A stretch of 18,839 nucleotides of DNA. Origin: JAPLXD01 sp041661585 (GTDB lineage Bacteria; Patescibacteriota; Minisyncoccia; Moranbacterales; UBA11712). Positions 1 to 6,243 of this stretch are shown here, piece after piece (position 1 is the stretch's first letter; every line of letters begins with the position of its first letter). The notes beneath the pieces were generated by a model. That model was not told where the DNA came from. It made no database searches and saw only the letters and a program-made list of their open reading frames with translations. The stretch lies in assembly GCA_041661585.1 (NCBI GenBank), contig JBAZUC010000007.1, forward strand, positions 1 to 18,839, read 5' to 3'. The position numbers and the translations under genes are program-made.

Positions 1-84
1 GACGTTTTGCTGCTGGGATTGTGAGATCTGCTGGGCGCCCTGAAGCGCCTCTTGGGACTTTATAGTGAGTTTGTTGAGATCCAT
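1..84 (-). CDS. clpB: ClpB disaggregase chaperone, N-terminal fragment (runs off the window)
   Basis: Only the first 28 codons are present. The residues after the start, MDLNKLTIKSQEALQGAQQ, match the opening of ClpB: a short leader, then the first helix of the Clp N-domain. ClpB is a hexameric AAA+ ATPase of the cytoplasm that works with DnaK to pull apart protein aggregates. The assignment is strongly supported by the CIRCE operator and consensus promoter just upstream, because CIRCE controls heat-shock chaperone genes. No clear SD precedes the ATG; the upstream stretch is AT-rich. The AAA+ domains, and so an intact gene, cannot be checked here. A ClpC or ClpA N-domain is the main alternative, but the KSQEAL pattern and CIRCE favour ClpB. 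Confidence 0.85.
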   Translation of the reverse strand, partial: MDLNKLTIKSQEALQGAQQISQSQQQNV

Positions 85-110
85 ATAAGTTTATATTTAT
101 CCCGAGCTCA

Positions 111-129
111 CTCTCCTTAATAAGGAGAG
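111..129. repeat. palindromic hairpin in the clpB leader
   Basis: Two perfect 9-bp arms (CTCTCCTTA and TAAGGAGAG) surround a single base, giving a strong hairpin in the 5' leader of the clpB mRNA, about 27 nt before the start codon. The neighbouring bases (GGCTGGGGTGAGG on the plus strand) resemble REP-like dispersed palindromes. It encloses an AAGGAG that is too far from the ATG to be its SD. Confidence 0.5.
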
Positions 130-151
130 GGCTGGGGTGAGGTTAAAACGA

Positions 152-178
152 TTAGCACTCTCACTATCCGAGTGCTAG
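152..178 (-). promoter_or_regulatory. CIRCE operator (HrcA binding site)
   Basis: The plus strand reads TTAGCACTC, a 9-nt spacer, then GAGTGCTAG. This is the CIRCE consensus (TTAGCACTC-N9-GAGTGCTAA) with one changed base at the outer end. It starts 3 nt downstream of the -10 box of the clpB promoter, covering the expected transcription start, which is the usual place for HrcA to block transcription. It predicts HrcA repression of clpB and derepression by heat. No hrcA gene lies in the window. Confidence 0.93.
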
Positions 179-181
179 TTT

Positions 182-209
182 ATTATAGCTTTTCAGCGTG
201 ACCTGTCAA
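182..209 (-). promoter_or_regulatory. sigma-70-type promoter of clpB
   Basis: On the minus strand the -35 TTGACA (209-204) and -10 TATAAT (187-182) are both perfect consensus, separated by 16 bp. The CIRCE operator follows directly. Transcription should begin near 175, giving a leader of about 90 nt before clpB. Confidence 0.9.
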
Positions 210-240
210 GACTTAGTACGCAAAACACCCGATTCTATTT

Positions 241-265
241 TTTCCCGAAGCTAAGCTTCGGGAAA
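241..265. repeat. perfect 12-bp-arm hairpin after the 84-aa gene
   Basis: TTTCCCGAAGCT, one base, then AGCTTCGGGAAA form an exact palindrome 8 nt past the stop of the upstream minus-strand gene. It may end or protect that transcript, but neither strand has the T-tract of a standard intrinsic terminator, so it is listed as a repeat. Confidence 0.5.
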
Positions 266-273
266 GATTATAG

Positions 274-528
274 TTAATCCCTTTTCCACAGCATACTATT
301 TTTAGCTACCGGTACATAGTCTTGCTTTATGAAGTAATTAGTGATAAATTCATCTGCACTTTCCTTACTGTCAAATTGTTTGTTAAATGAAGTGTCTTGG
401 CTGGTGGTATCGGATATTCCGTCAGTAATCTCAGTAGTATAATTAGGAACCCATTTTTTGTTTGCTAACTGGTAGGAGTTTGCCTTAAATAATTCTCGCA
501 TAATAGTTGCTGATGAATATTTTATCAA
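274..528 (-). CDS. hypothetical protein, 84 aa
   Basis: I do not recognise this small protein. It is soluble-looking, with no signal peptide, membrane segment or cysteine pattern, and is rich in N, S, T, D and K. The longest reading starts at a TTG (528); an in-frame ATG at codon 10 (501) would give 75 aa, and neither has a convincing SD. The C-terminal part contains aromatic and acidic residues (SADEFITNYF) that could form a small folded domain. It lies between the clpB regulatory region and a group of three small membrane or exported genes, separated from them by an AT-rich gap of 115 nt. A strong hairpin follows its stop. It could be a chance reading frame, but its composition is protein-like. 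Confidence 0.5.
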   Translation of the reverse strand: MIKYSSATIMRELFKANSYQLANKKWVPNYTTEITDGISDTTSQDTSFNKQFDSKESADEFITNYFIKQDYVPVAKNSMLWKRD

Positions 529-605
529 TTTATAACATCTAAGATATTAGAAAATTTCCAAAGGATAGATTATTAAGTGCAAGAATCTATTTTCTATTTT
601 ATTTT

Positions 606-628
606 ACCCAAACATTCAATGTTGGGGT
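606..628. repeat. intergenic hairpin
   Basis: ACCCAAACATT, one base, then AATGTTGGGGT give 11-bp arms with one mismatch, 15 nt after the stop of the 149-aa gene. The centre (CATT-N-AATG) resembles the hairpin at 1590-1610, suggesting related elements. No T-tract follows on the minus strand. The rest of 529-643 is AT-rich with nothing else visible. Confidence 0.4.
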
Positions 629-643
629 AGGTTAGGAATTTCT

Positions 644-1093
644 TCATTCCTCTTTTTTTATATAATTTATAGAATCTTTAACTTCATCAATCATGTTCTT
701 CGTGCTGAAGTCATGATAATTATGTTTTTCTTGCTTAGATTTTAAGATATTAGCTAGTTTATCAATTAGTTCGAATTTTTCTTCCAGTTCCTTGATAAGA
801 TGATTTTTTCTAAATATTTTTGTTTTGTAGTACATGACAATACCTAAAATTGCCCACCATAAAATGGTTATGATCCAAGCGCCAAGGGTAATTGTCTCTC
901 CTTCTGATCCTCTTGATATAATTGGATCCCATTTAACCATAGAATACAGGCCTACGGGTACGATAAATATTAGTAGGAATAATCCAAAGTACATAAGCCT
1001 CTCTTTTCTGCATTTGGGACAACTCCAAAAACGAACACGATTAAACATGTCTTTGCCGTCCTTGATGAAATGGTCGTTGCTGCACCTACTCAT
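644..1093 (-). CDS. hypothetical two-helix membrane protein with N-terminal Cys/His motif
   Basis: The 149-aa protein opens with a possible metal-binding knuckle (C4, H8, then C25-P-K-C28) followed by two predicted membrane segments at about residues 34-53 and 68-88. It ends in a charged, probably helical or coiled cytoplasmic tail (about 95-149). I recognise no family. The start ATG is only 3 nt past the stop of the preceding coiled-coil gene, so the two are likely co-transcribed and translationally coupled; no SD is evident. An N-terminal zinc knuckle ahead of two helices would suit a small membrane adaptor, but that is inference from layout alone. Confidence 0.7.
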   Translation of the reverse strand: MSRCSNDHFIKDGKDMFNRVRFWSCPKCRKERLMYFGLFLLIFIVPVGLYSMVKWDPIISRGSEGETITLGAWIITILWWAILGIVMYYKTKIFRKNHLIKELEEKFELIDKLANILKSKQEKHNYHDFSTKNMIDEVKDSINYIKKEE

Positions 1094-1096
1094 ATA

Positions 1097-1579
1097 TTAT
1101 TTTTTGCATTTTTCTAATGCTTCATCTCTTTGTTTTTGCAAAATAAGCACTGCCATAGCTGTACTGCCAGAGTCAGCACCAGCTCCTGTGATTCCCTTTA
1201 ACCTCTTTTTGTAATCTGCTTCCGCAGCATCTAAACATTTTTGCAATGCTGAACTTGCTATCGCTTGCTGTTGTGTCTTGACGCTTGCTTTCCTATTTGC
1301 TTCTTCTGTAAGCTGTTGTTGTTTTTCTTCTTCCAGCTGTTGCGCTACTTGATCTTCTTCCAGCTTCTGCTGTTTTTCTATCTCTAATTGTTGCATTGCC
1401 TGTTCGATTTTTTCTCGCTCGGTTTTCTCTTTTTCAATTTTTTCCTCCATTTCTGATTTAACAAGATCTACACTTGCCTTTTGTTTTTGGGGCAGAAAGA
1501 TGGCGATATAGTAAATACCAGCAATAAATAAAGCTAAAATTGCTATGGCAGAAGCTATGAGTAAAATTCTTTTTTGCAT
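1097..1579 (-). CDS. hypothetical membrane-anchored coiled-coil protein
   Basis: The 160-aa product has a single N-terminal membrane segment (about residues 5-29) after a short positive start (MQKR), then a long E/K/Q-rich stretch (about 37-106) that should form a coiled coil. It closes with a small domain carrying two cysteines (C115 in LQKCLDAAEADYKKR and C158 in ALEKCKK). The signal-anchor predicts the bulk outside the cytoplasmic membrane, where the cysteines could form a disulfide. The paired CL-AAE-Y and REAL-C patterns resemble C-terminal tails of uncharacterised exported proteins in Patescibacteria; this is recollection, not a search. It sits between a secreted protein and a two-helix membrane protein in one operon. 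Confidence 0.72.
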   Translation of the reverse strand: MQKRILLIASAIAILALFIAGIYYIAIFLPQKQKASVDLVKSEMEEKIEKEKTEREKIEQAMQQLEIEKQQKLEEDQVAQQLEEEKQQQLTEEANRKASVKTQQQAIASSALQKCLDAAEADYKKRLKGITGAGADSGSTAMAVLILQKQRDEALEKCKK

Positions 1580-1589
1580 AAATACTTCA

Positions 1590-1610
1590 TCTCAATATTA
1601 AATGTTGAGA
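1590..1610. repeat. hairpin between two small genes
   Basis: TCTCAATATT, one base, then AATGTTGAGA form 10-bp arms with one G-U pair. It lies between the stop at 1620 and the start at 1579, so it will be part of the polycistronic mRNA just ahead of the coiled-coil gene. Confidence 0.4.
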
Positions 1611-1619
1611 CGATTACTC

Positions 1620-2054
1620 TTAATAAATAAATAATCTAAAATCTCCCAAATTATATGAATCCGAACATCCTTCACTAGGATCATCGCTGTCATAGTCTCC
1701 GTATTCTATCAAAATATTTCCATCTATAAGATGATAATCTGTGAAGGAAACCGGTTCCCATATTTCACTGGGATATTCGCTATAAAGCACATGCTTCTTA
1801 AGTAATTCCATTTTTGGCATATTATTGGTTTTTATACTCGGTACGGAAATTTTCCTGAATAGGGTATGCATTTTTTGATCATCGATATTAAAGGCCGTTA
1901 TATCCACATCGGCATTGGTGCAATCGCCCTGCACCGAAAAATTATACACTTTCTTGTAATTCTTTTTGGAGCTTGTTTTCTTTGCTCTGACTGTGTAAAG
2001 CGATGCGCCCGTGACAGCAGCCGCTACAAACAGGACGAGGATGATCTTTTTCAT
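1620..2054 (-). CDS. hypothetical secreted protein, 144 aa
   Basis: The protein begins with a clear signal peptide (MKKIILVLFVAAAVTGASLY), with likely cleavage near residues 22-25. The mature part is about 120 aa, with two cysteines (C45 and C130) that could form one disulfide, and many aromatic and acidic residues near the end (EYGDYDSDDP). I recognise no family. It is the first of three closely spaced minus-strand genes (40 nt, then 3 nt apart) that all encode exported or membrane products, so they may act together at the cell surface. No SD is seen close to the ATG; a GGGGGAGG lies over 30 nt upstream, too far to serve it. Confidence 0.7.
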   Translation of the reverse strand: MKKIILVLFVAAAVTGASLYTVRAKKTSSKKNYKKVYNFSVQGDCTNADVDITAFNIDDQKMHTLFRKISVPSIKTNNMPKMELLKKHVLYSEYPSEIWEPVSFTDYHLIDGNILIEYGDYDSDDPSEGCSDSYNLGDFRLFIY

Positions 2055-2122
2055 ACTTATAGATTAAATATTAGAAGGGTTTTGCAACCTCCCCCATATA
2101 CTATCAAGAATATATCCGGAAA

Positions 2123-2148
2123 GCAAAAACACTGCCGAAAAAAGCAGT
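2123..2148 (-). terminator. weak intrinsic terminator after the RhuM gene
   Basis: On the minus strand ACTGC, an 8-nt loop and GCAGT are followed by GTTTTTGC. The stem is only 5 bp, but its position 24 nt after the RhuM stop and the T-run fit a terminator. Confidence 0.4.
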
Positions 2149-2171
2149 ATATCTTCCTGACAAGCAAACGC

Positions 2172-3188
2172 CTACTTTTTCTTTTTCAGCAATTTTTTCA
2201 CCTCCCGATCAAAATCCGACACATAACTTCTGTCCTGTTTTTTCCTGAATTTTTCGTATTCTTTCAGCGCCAAAGTTTCCGCCACCTCATGACTGATTTT
2301 TCCCGCATTCGTCAGAATTTCATACTCGCTGAATTTCAAAAAAGCGTTCAGTTTTTCCGTCCAATCTTTCATAGTCATCACTCTGCCGCGCGCCGCTTGC
2401 AACTCGGCATAATCAAGATACATATTGCCAATGCTGTTGAGGTGAGTCAGCTCTTTTTCGTTCAAATAATTTTTGGCAATCACCACGTCGCTAGGCATGA
2501 TTTTCCCCTGTGGAGAGCGTCTCCAGGAAGTCAGCCCCATTTTTTCTTTTTTGCTGCTCGCACGATCCGTGATAATTTCTGCCGCGGTTTTGCCGGTAAT
2601 GGCGAAGTGAAGCTTGTTTTGAACCATCGCGAAAAATTGTTTGCTCTCATGCGCTTTTGGAGCATAATCAATCGCTGTCGCATAAATGTCGGTGATTTTT
2701 TGATAGATCATCCGCTCGCTCGTGCGGATATCCTTGATTTCTTCGTAAAGTTCGTCAAAATATCTGGCGCTGAAGCGCGATCCGTATTTCATTCGATTGA
2801 CATCCAAAGCGTATCCTTTGTGGATATAGTTTTTCAAAATTCCCGTTGCCCACTGGCGAAACTGCGTGCCCCGCTCGGAGTTTATTCTATAACCCACGGC
2901 GATGATCGCTTCCAAGGAATAAAAAGCGGTATTCCTCTTAATCTCTCTATCGCCTTCTTTTTGAACTTGTAAGAATTCCTTACAAGTTGCTAATTCATCT
3001 AATTCACTTCCCGAATAAACATTTTTGAGATGTTGGGTAATATTTTGAGATGTCGTATCGAAAAGTTCCGCCATACGCTTTTGCGTAAGCCAGACATTTT
3101 CCTCCGCATAGAGGACTTCTATATTAACCGACCCATCAGGCGCCTGATAAAAAGCAATTTGATTGTCTGGTATCTTTTTTCTTTTCAT
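2172..3188 (-). CDS. rhuM: RhuM family protein
   Basis: The 338-aa product matches the RhuM family (Virulence_RhuM). Shared features are an opening like IAFYQAPDG-IEVLY, the WLTQKRMAELF helix-turn-helix-like segment (about residues 33-43) with QNITQHLKN after it, ELDELATCKEF, the YSLEAIIAVGYRI-S-RGTQFR block (about 90-108), and LKNYIHKGYALD. The family is named after a Salmonella pathogenicity-island gene; its biochemical role is unsettled, and relatives occur beside mobile elements and toxin-antitoxin-like loci. The C-terminal half (about 150-338) is helical and highly charged and ends in a lysine run. The start lies 7 nt after the stop of the KPVIYLYP gene without its own clear SD, so coupling is likely. 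No phage or transposase genes are near it. Confidence 0.88.
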   Translation of the reverse strand: MKRKKIPDNQIAFYQAPDGSVNIEVLYAEENVWLTQKRMAELFDTTSQNITQHLKNVYSGSELDELATCKEFLQVQKEGDREIKRNTAFYSLEAIIAVGYRINSERGTQFRQWATGILKNYIHKGYALDVNRMKYGSRFSARYFDELYEEIKDIRTSERMIYQKITDIYATAIDYAPKAHESKQFFAMVQNKLHFAITGKTAAEIITDRASSKKEKMGLTSWRRSPQGKIMPSDVVIAKNYLNEKELTHLNSIGNMYLDYAELQAARGRVMTMKDWTEKLNAFLKFSEYEILTNAGKISHEVAETLALKEYEKFRKKQDRSYVSDFDREVKKLLKKKK

Positions 3189-3195
3189 GAATCAA

Positions 3196-4980
3196 TTATT
3201 TCAACATTCCTCCCCATTCCACCGCTGTGAAGCCTTTGCGCTCGGGAGTTTTGATGTCATATCCCAGCGCGTCGATTTTTTCATCAAGTCCTTTGTAGTC
3301 CATCATCACGCGAATGGTCGTGTCCGGTTTCGGGCTGATCTCGAGCGGCGCGAGCTTGTCGATCTCATCTTTCGAAGAAAAAGTCACGAAATAATACGGC
3401 TTGTTTTCGGCCAGCATTTTGGGCAGCCAAAATTCCTTGAAATCGCTGATTTCTTTGTTATTCAATCCAAGCAAGGCCAATTTGTCATTCAGCAAATTTT
3501 CGAGATTATCGCGATCTGCGACAAAGCCCCGTCGCGGCATTTGATATACTTCCTTGCTTTTTCCTTCCCAAAAAAGATACGGATATGTTTTTCCGTCCGC
3601 CAAGTTTTTGAGATGACTCATTGAATCGGCAATAACATTCCAGCCTGATCCATAGTCCGGCTCTGTTTTTGTGAAACCCTCGCTCGGAGAAACTTTCACG
3701 GAAATTTTTTGAGTTTTTTCCGGATAAAGATAGATAACCGGCTTTCCGCATCCACCCGGATCAATGAAATAGTCCTGATTGATGAATCTCACGAGTCTCC
3801 CAAATGAATCTTTCCAGAAAAATACGACGTGTGAATTCGCGAACTGGTCATAAGTCGTGCTCATCGTGAATTTTTTTCCTTCCGCTATTCCCGCTCCCAC
3901 TTGATCTATGTTTTTCAGATAATTGATATCTTCCTGATAAAAATCCTTGAGATATTTGGCGTTTTTGTCCGCAAATTCATAGATCGAGTCACCGATGCTT
4001 GTTTTTCCGGCCGCCACAAGATCCGCCATTTTCACCTCACTGTCGACTACGTCCGTATATTTCGATATTCCGCAGCCGGATGAACCCTGATACGAAAACT
4101 TAGAACTGTTTTTTTGGCCGTTGTTCCAGGTAACGCCGGGAACATCGCCTTGGCCCACGAAATCAACCGCTATTCTGTATACTTTGAATGTCCCGTCCGG
4201 TGCCTTGACATAAAAACCATATTTCGCGTAAACACTGTAAGAATTGTTTTCGTCAATTTTCGAGGAATCTGTTGTATAAAAATCTCCGTAGACCGAATCG
4301 GTAAACGCATATTTGAGTAAATTATTTTTAAAGAAAATATTATCGAGACTGTCGTCAATGTTATTCGCCGGAAAATCTTCAGCCTTCAACATTTTCTCTC
4401 CTTCAGGAGTGAAAAGGATTCCGGGAAAATCAAGAGAATTTATCGTTACTCCGTAGGCCGGATAATCATCCATAACTTTTGTATTGATATCAGATGCCCC
4501 GGCGGAAATATTAATGCCGTTTGAATAATTTTCAAGCAAACTTAACAAACCATCCTCTGATTTTTTCATAAACCTCGCGATCGTCAATCCCCCCGGACCT
4601 TCGGGATAGAGAGACATCAGGATTATTGTGTTACCGGAATTTTTCCCGGACACAACCTTTCCCACTTCCCAGACTTTCGCACCAAAATCATTGTTGGTTG
4701 AATATATTTGAGGCGTGGGAACAAGCTTTGGCGATGCGTACCATTCAACCATGCCATCATTGTTGTTTTTCACGCTTTGAACAGCTGTTTCTTGTCCTGG
4801 CTGCAACTGATCTTTGATCGTACCGGCTGTCGTCGATTGAACCGTCCCGCCAGTTGCTGCATTCTTCACGGTCTTTTCAATTTTTTTCATCCACCAAAAC
4901 ATTCCCCCGACAACCAAAGCAAAAACAACGGCAATCACTGCTACAATGGCAATAATTTTTTTGTCCATCCCGTTAGACAT
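3196..4980 (-). CDS. membrane-anchored KPVIYLYP-domain protein, 594 aa
   Basis: An N-terminal signal-anchor (about residues 8-29) is followed by a T/G/Q-rich linker, a large extracytoplasmic region (about 70-410) that I do not recognise, and a C-terminal block of about 184 residues starting CGKPVIYLYPEK (C411 onward) and ending GFTAVEWGG. This C-terminal block recurs in uncharacterised surface or secreted proteins of many bacteria; no function is established to my knowledge. Two possible starts, ATG 4980 and ATG 4968 (codon 5), both fall inside one arm of a 15-bp inverted repeat, and neither has an SD. The product should be a cell-surface protein, and rhuM follows 7 nt downstream. A peptidase or adhesin role cannot be inferred from visible motifs. 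Confidence 0.8.
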   Translation of the reverse strand: MSNGMDKKIIAIVAVIAVVFALVVGGMFWWMKKIEKTVKNAATGGTVQSTTAGTIKDQLQPGQETAVQSVKNNNDGMVEWYASPKLVPTPQIYSTNNDFGAKVWEVGKVVSGKNSGNTIILMSLYPEGPGGLTIARFMKKSEDGLLSLLENYSNGINISAGASDINTKVMDDYPAYGVTINSLDFPGILFTPEGEKMLKAEDFPANNIDDSLDNIFFKNNLLKYAFTDSVYGDFYTTDSSKIDENNSYSVYAKYGFYVKAPDGTFKVYRIAVDFVGQGDVPGVTWNNGQKNSSKFSYQGSSGCGISKYTDVVDSEVKMADLVAAGKTSIGDSIYEFADKNAKYLKDFYQEDINYLKNIDQVGAGIAEGKKFTMSTTYDQFANSHVVFFWKDSFGRLVRFINQDYFIDPGGCGKPVIYLYPEKTQKISVKVSPSEGFTKTEPDYGSGWNVIADSMSHLKNLADGKTYPYLFWEGKSKEVYQMPRRGFVADRDNLENLLNDKLALLGLNNKEISDFKEFWLPKMLAENKPYYFVTFSSKDEIDKLAPLEISPKPDTTIRVMMDYKGLDEKIDALGYDIKTPERKGFTAVEWGGMLK

Positions 4981-5035
4981 TAAATATTAAATTTTCGAAT
5001 CTCCGAGACACTATTTTTTAAATGTCTAACGGGAT
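4967..5035. repeat. 15-bp inverted repeat spanning the start of the KPVIYLYP gene
   Basis: ATCCCGTTAGACATT (4967-4981) and AATGTCTAACGGGAT (5021-5035) are exact reverse complements separated by 39 nt. In minus-strand RNA the second arm contains both candidate start codons, so the stem would hide them. It may be a dispersed hairpin element or a translation-control structure. Confidence 0.7.
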
Positions 5036-5066
5036 CCATTTTTTTATTTTTATATTATAAAACCTG

Positions 5067-5705
5067 TTATGAATTTGGGTGAATCGTATGATTGCTGACC
5101 AAGGGAACAAATATGAACCCCGGATATTCCTCCTCGTGGAAAACTTTTTCTGATTTTTTTTCGATCATCCAGATGCTATCTTTCACCGGAATGACCAGCC
5201 GCCCTCCGACAGCCAGCTGTTTCTTGAGCTCGCTCGGAATTTCTTTCGCAGCGGCAGAAACAAGGATGCGCTGATAAGGCGCTTCATTGACATACCCCTT
5301 TGAACCGTCCGCGCAGATTATTTTTGCTCGCCCGCCTTCGATCAGATGATATTTGCTGATATTGTTCGTTCCGAATTCTTGAAGATCCTTGTTTCTTTCA
5401 ATGCCAACCACTTTTCCTTTTTTGCCGACGATATGCGCGAGAAGCGCCGTCGTCCAGCCCGACCCTGAACCGACATCCAAAACCCTGTCCCCCGGATGAG
5501 GTGCCAATTTTTCCAACATAAAAGCCACCGTCAGTGGCTGAGAAATGGTCTGGCCGTGACCGATGGGTAGTGGAATATTTGCCCCGGCCGCGTTTTCCAA
5601 ATCATTCGGAACGAAATCCACCCTCCTGACCTTGGAAAAAGCCTCGATTATGCGATCGGTTTTTAGATAGCCTTTATAAACAAGATCGCGAATCAAACTA
5701 TTCAT
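5067..5705 (-). CDS. pcm: protein-L-isoaspartate O-methyltransferase
   Basis: This cytoplasmic enzyme transfers a methyl group from SAM to isoaspartyl residues that form in ageing proteins, starting their repair to aspartate. The 212-aa length is typical. Visible signatures are the family motif GHGQTISQP (residues 49-57), SAM motif I VLDVGSGSGWTTALLA (75-90), GIER (101-104, acidic end of strand 2), CADGS (131-135), and VSAAAKEIPSEL (149-160) followed by LAVGGRLVIPV. The start ATG lies 2 nt after the yjbQ stop, so the two genes form a coupled pair. No SD is obvious. Nothing is truncated. Confidence 0.95.
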   Translation of the reverse strand: MNSLIRDLVYKGYLKTDRIIEAFSKVRRVDFVPNDLENAAGANIPLPIGHGQTISQPLTVAFMLEKLAPHPGDRVLDVGSGSGWTTALLAHIVGKKGKVVGIERNKDLQEFGTNNISKYHLIEGGRAKIICADGSKGYVNEAPYQRILVSAAAKEIPSELKKQLAVGGRLVIPVKDSIWMIEKKSEKVFHEEEYPGFIFVPLVSNHTIHPNS

Positions 5706-5707
5706 GA

Positions 5708-6148
5708 TTATTCGCCCATTATTTGAACAATCACGTCTCGCTTTCTCGCTCCATCCATTTCCACCAAAAAAATATTTTGGTGTTCTCCAAGAAGCATCTT
5801 TCTCTCTTCCACGGGAATCATTTCGCTCGCGCCAAGCAGAAAATCTTTGCAGTGGCTGTGTCCGTTTGAACGTCCATCTGAACGAACCGTCCTCTTGAGC
5901 TCGAACAGGTCGTGAGAATATCTTTCGTCGATCGGAACCAAGCGATAAAGCAGCCGCTGAAAATCCTGAAGCAAGAGCGACTCGTTTTCGTTGATAGCGA
6001 TGCTCGCTGTCGAATGGGGAGAAAATATGAGCACTTGTCCATTCTTCACTCCGGACGCCGTGACGAATTCTTCGACATCGTGCGTGATGTCAATGAATTC
6101 AACCTGGCTTTTCGATTCTTTTTGGATGATTTGTTTTTGTATTTTCAT
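5708..6148 (-). CDS. yjbQ: YjbQ/UPF0047 family protein
   Basis: The 146-aa product carries the UPF0047 hallmarks: FSPHSTASI (residues 42-50, H45), NE near 54-55, NGHSHCKDFLLG (95-106), and GEHQNIFLVEMDGARKRDV (121-139), with the H/Q/D/R residues that line the trimer active site in known structures. Members are often annotated as secondary thiamine-phosphate synthase because one can replace ThiE weakly, but the native reaction is unknown. It is followed after 2 nt by pcm; that pairing gives no obvious metabolic link. The gene starts downstream of an AT-rich inverted repeat, and no clear SD is visible. Confidence 0.93.
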   Translation of the reverse strand: MKIQKQIIQKESKSQVEFIDITHDVEEFVTASGVKNGQVLIFSPHSTASIAINENESLLLQDFQRLLYRLVPIDERYSHDLFELKRTVRSDGRSNGHSHCKDFLLGASEMIPVEERKMLLGEHQNIFLVEMDGARKRDVIVQIMGE

Positions 6149-6165
6149 AATTGGTATTTAGTATT

Positions 6166-6243
6166 TAGTATCTTGTATTTTGTATATGATTTTTAAAAAT
6201 AACCAGATTAAAAAGAATACTAAATACAAAATACCAGATACTA
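6166..6243. repeat. AT-rich inverted repeat between malic enzyme and yjbQ
   Basis: Arms at 6166-6185 and 6224-6243 match as reverse complements in 19 of 20 positions. The right arm includes the malic enzyme stop codon. The flanking bases contain extra copies of TATTTAGTAT. It would form a hairpin in the mRNA between the two genes; it has no GC-rich stem plus T-tract, so it is not a standard terminator. Confidence 0.55.

Noticed and set aside
1866..2972. 368-codon open frame on the plus strand
   Set aside because: It runs antisense through the secreted-protein gene, the intergenic gap and most of rhuM. Its product is a low-complexity mix of F, H, R and I typical of an antisense shadow, and it has no ribosome site.
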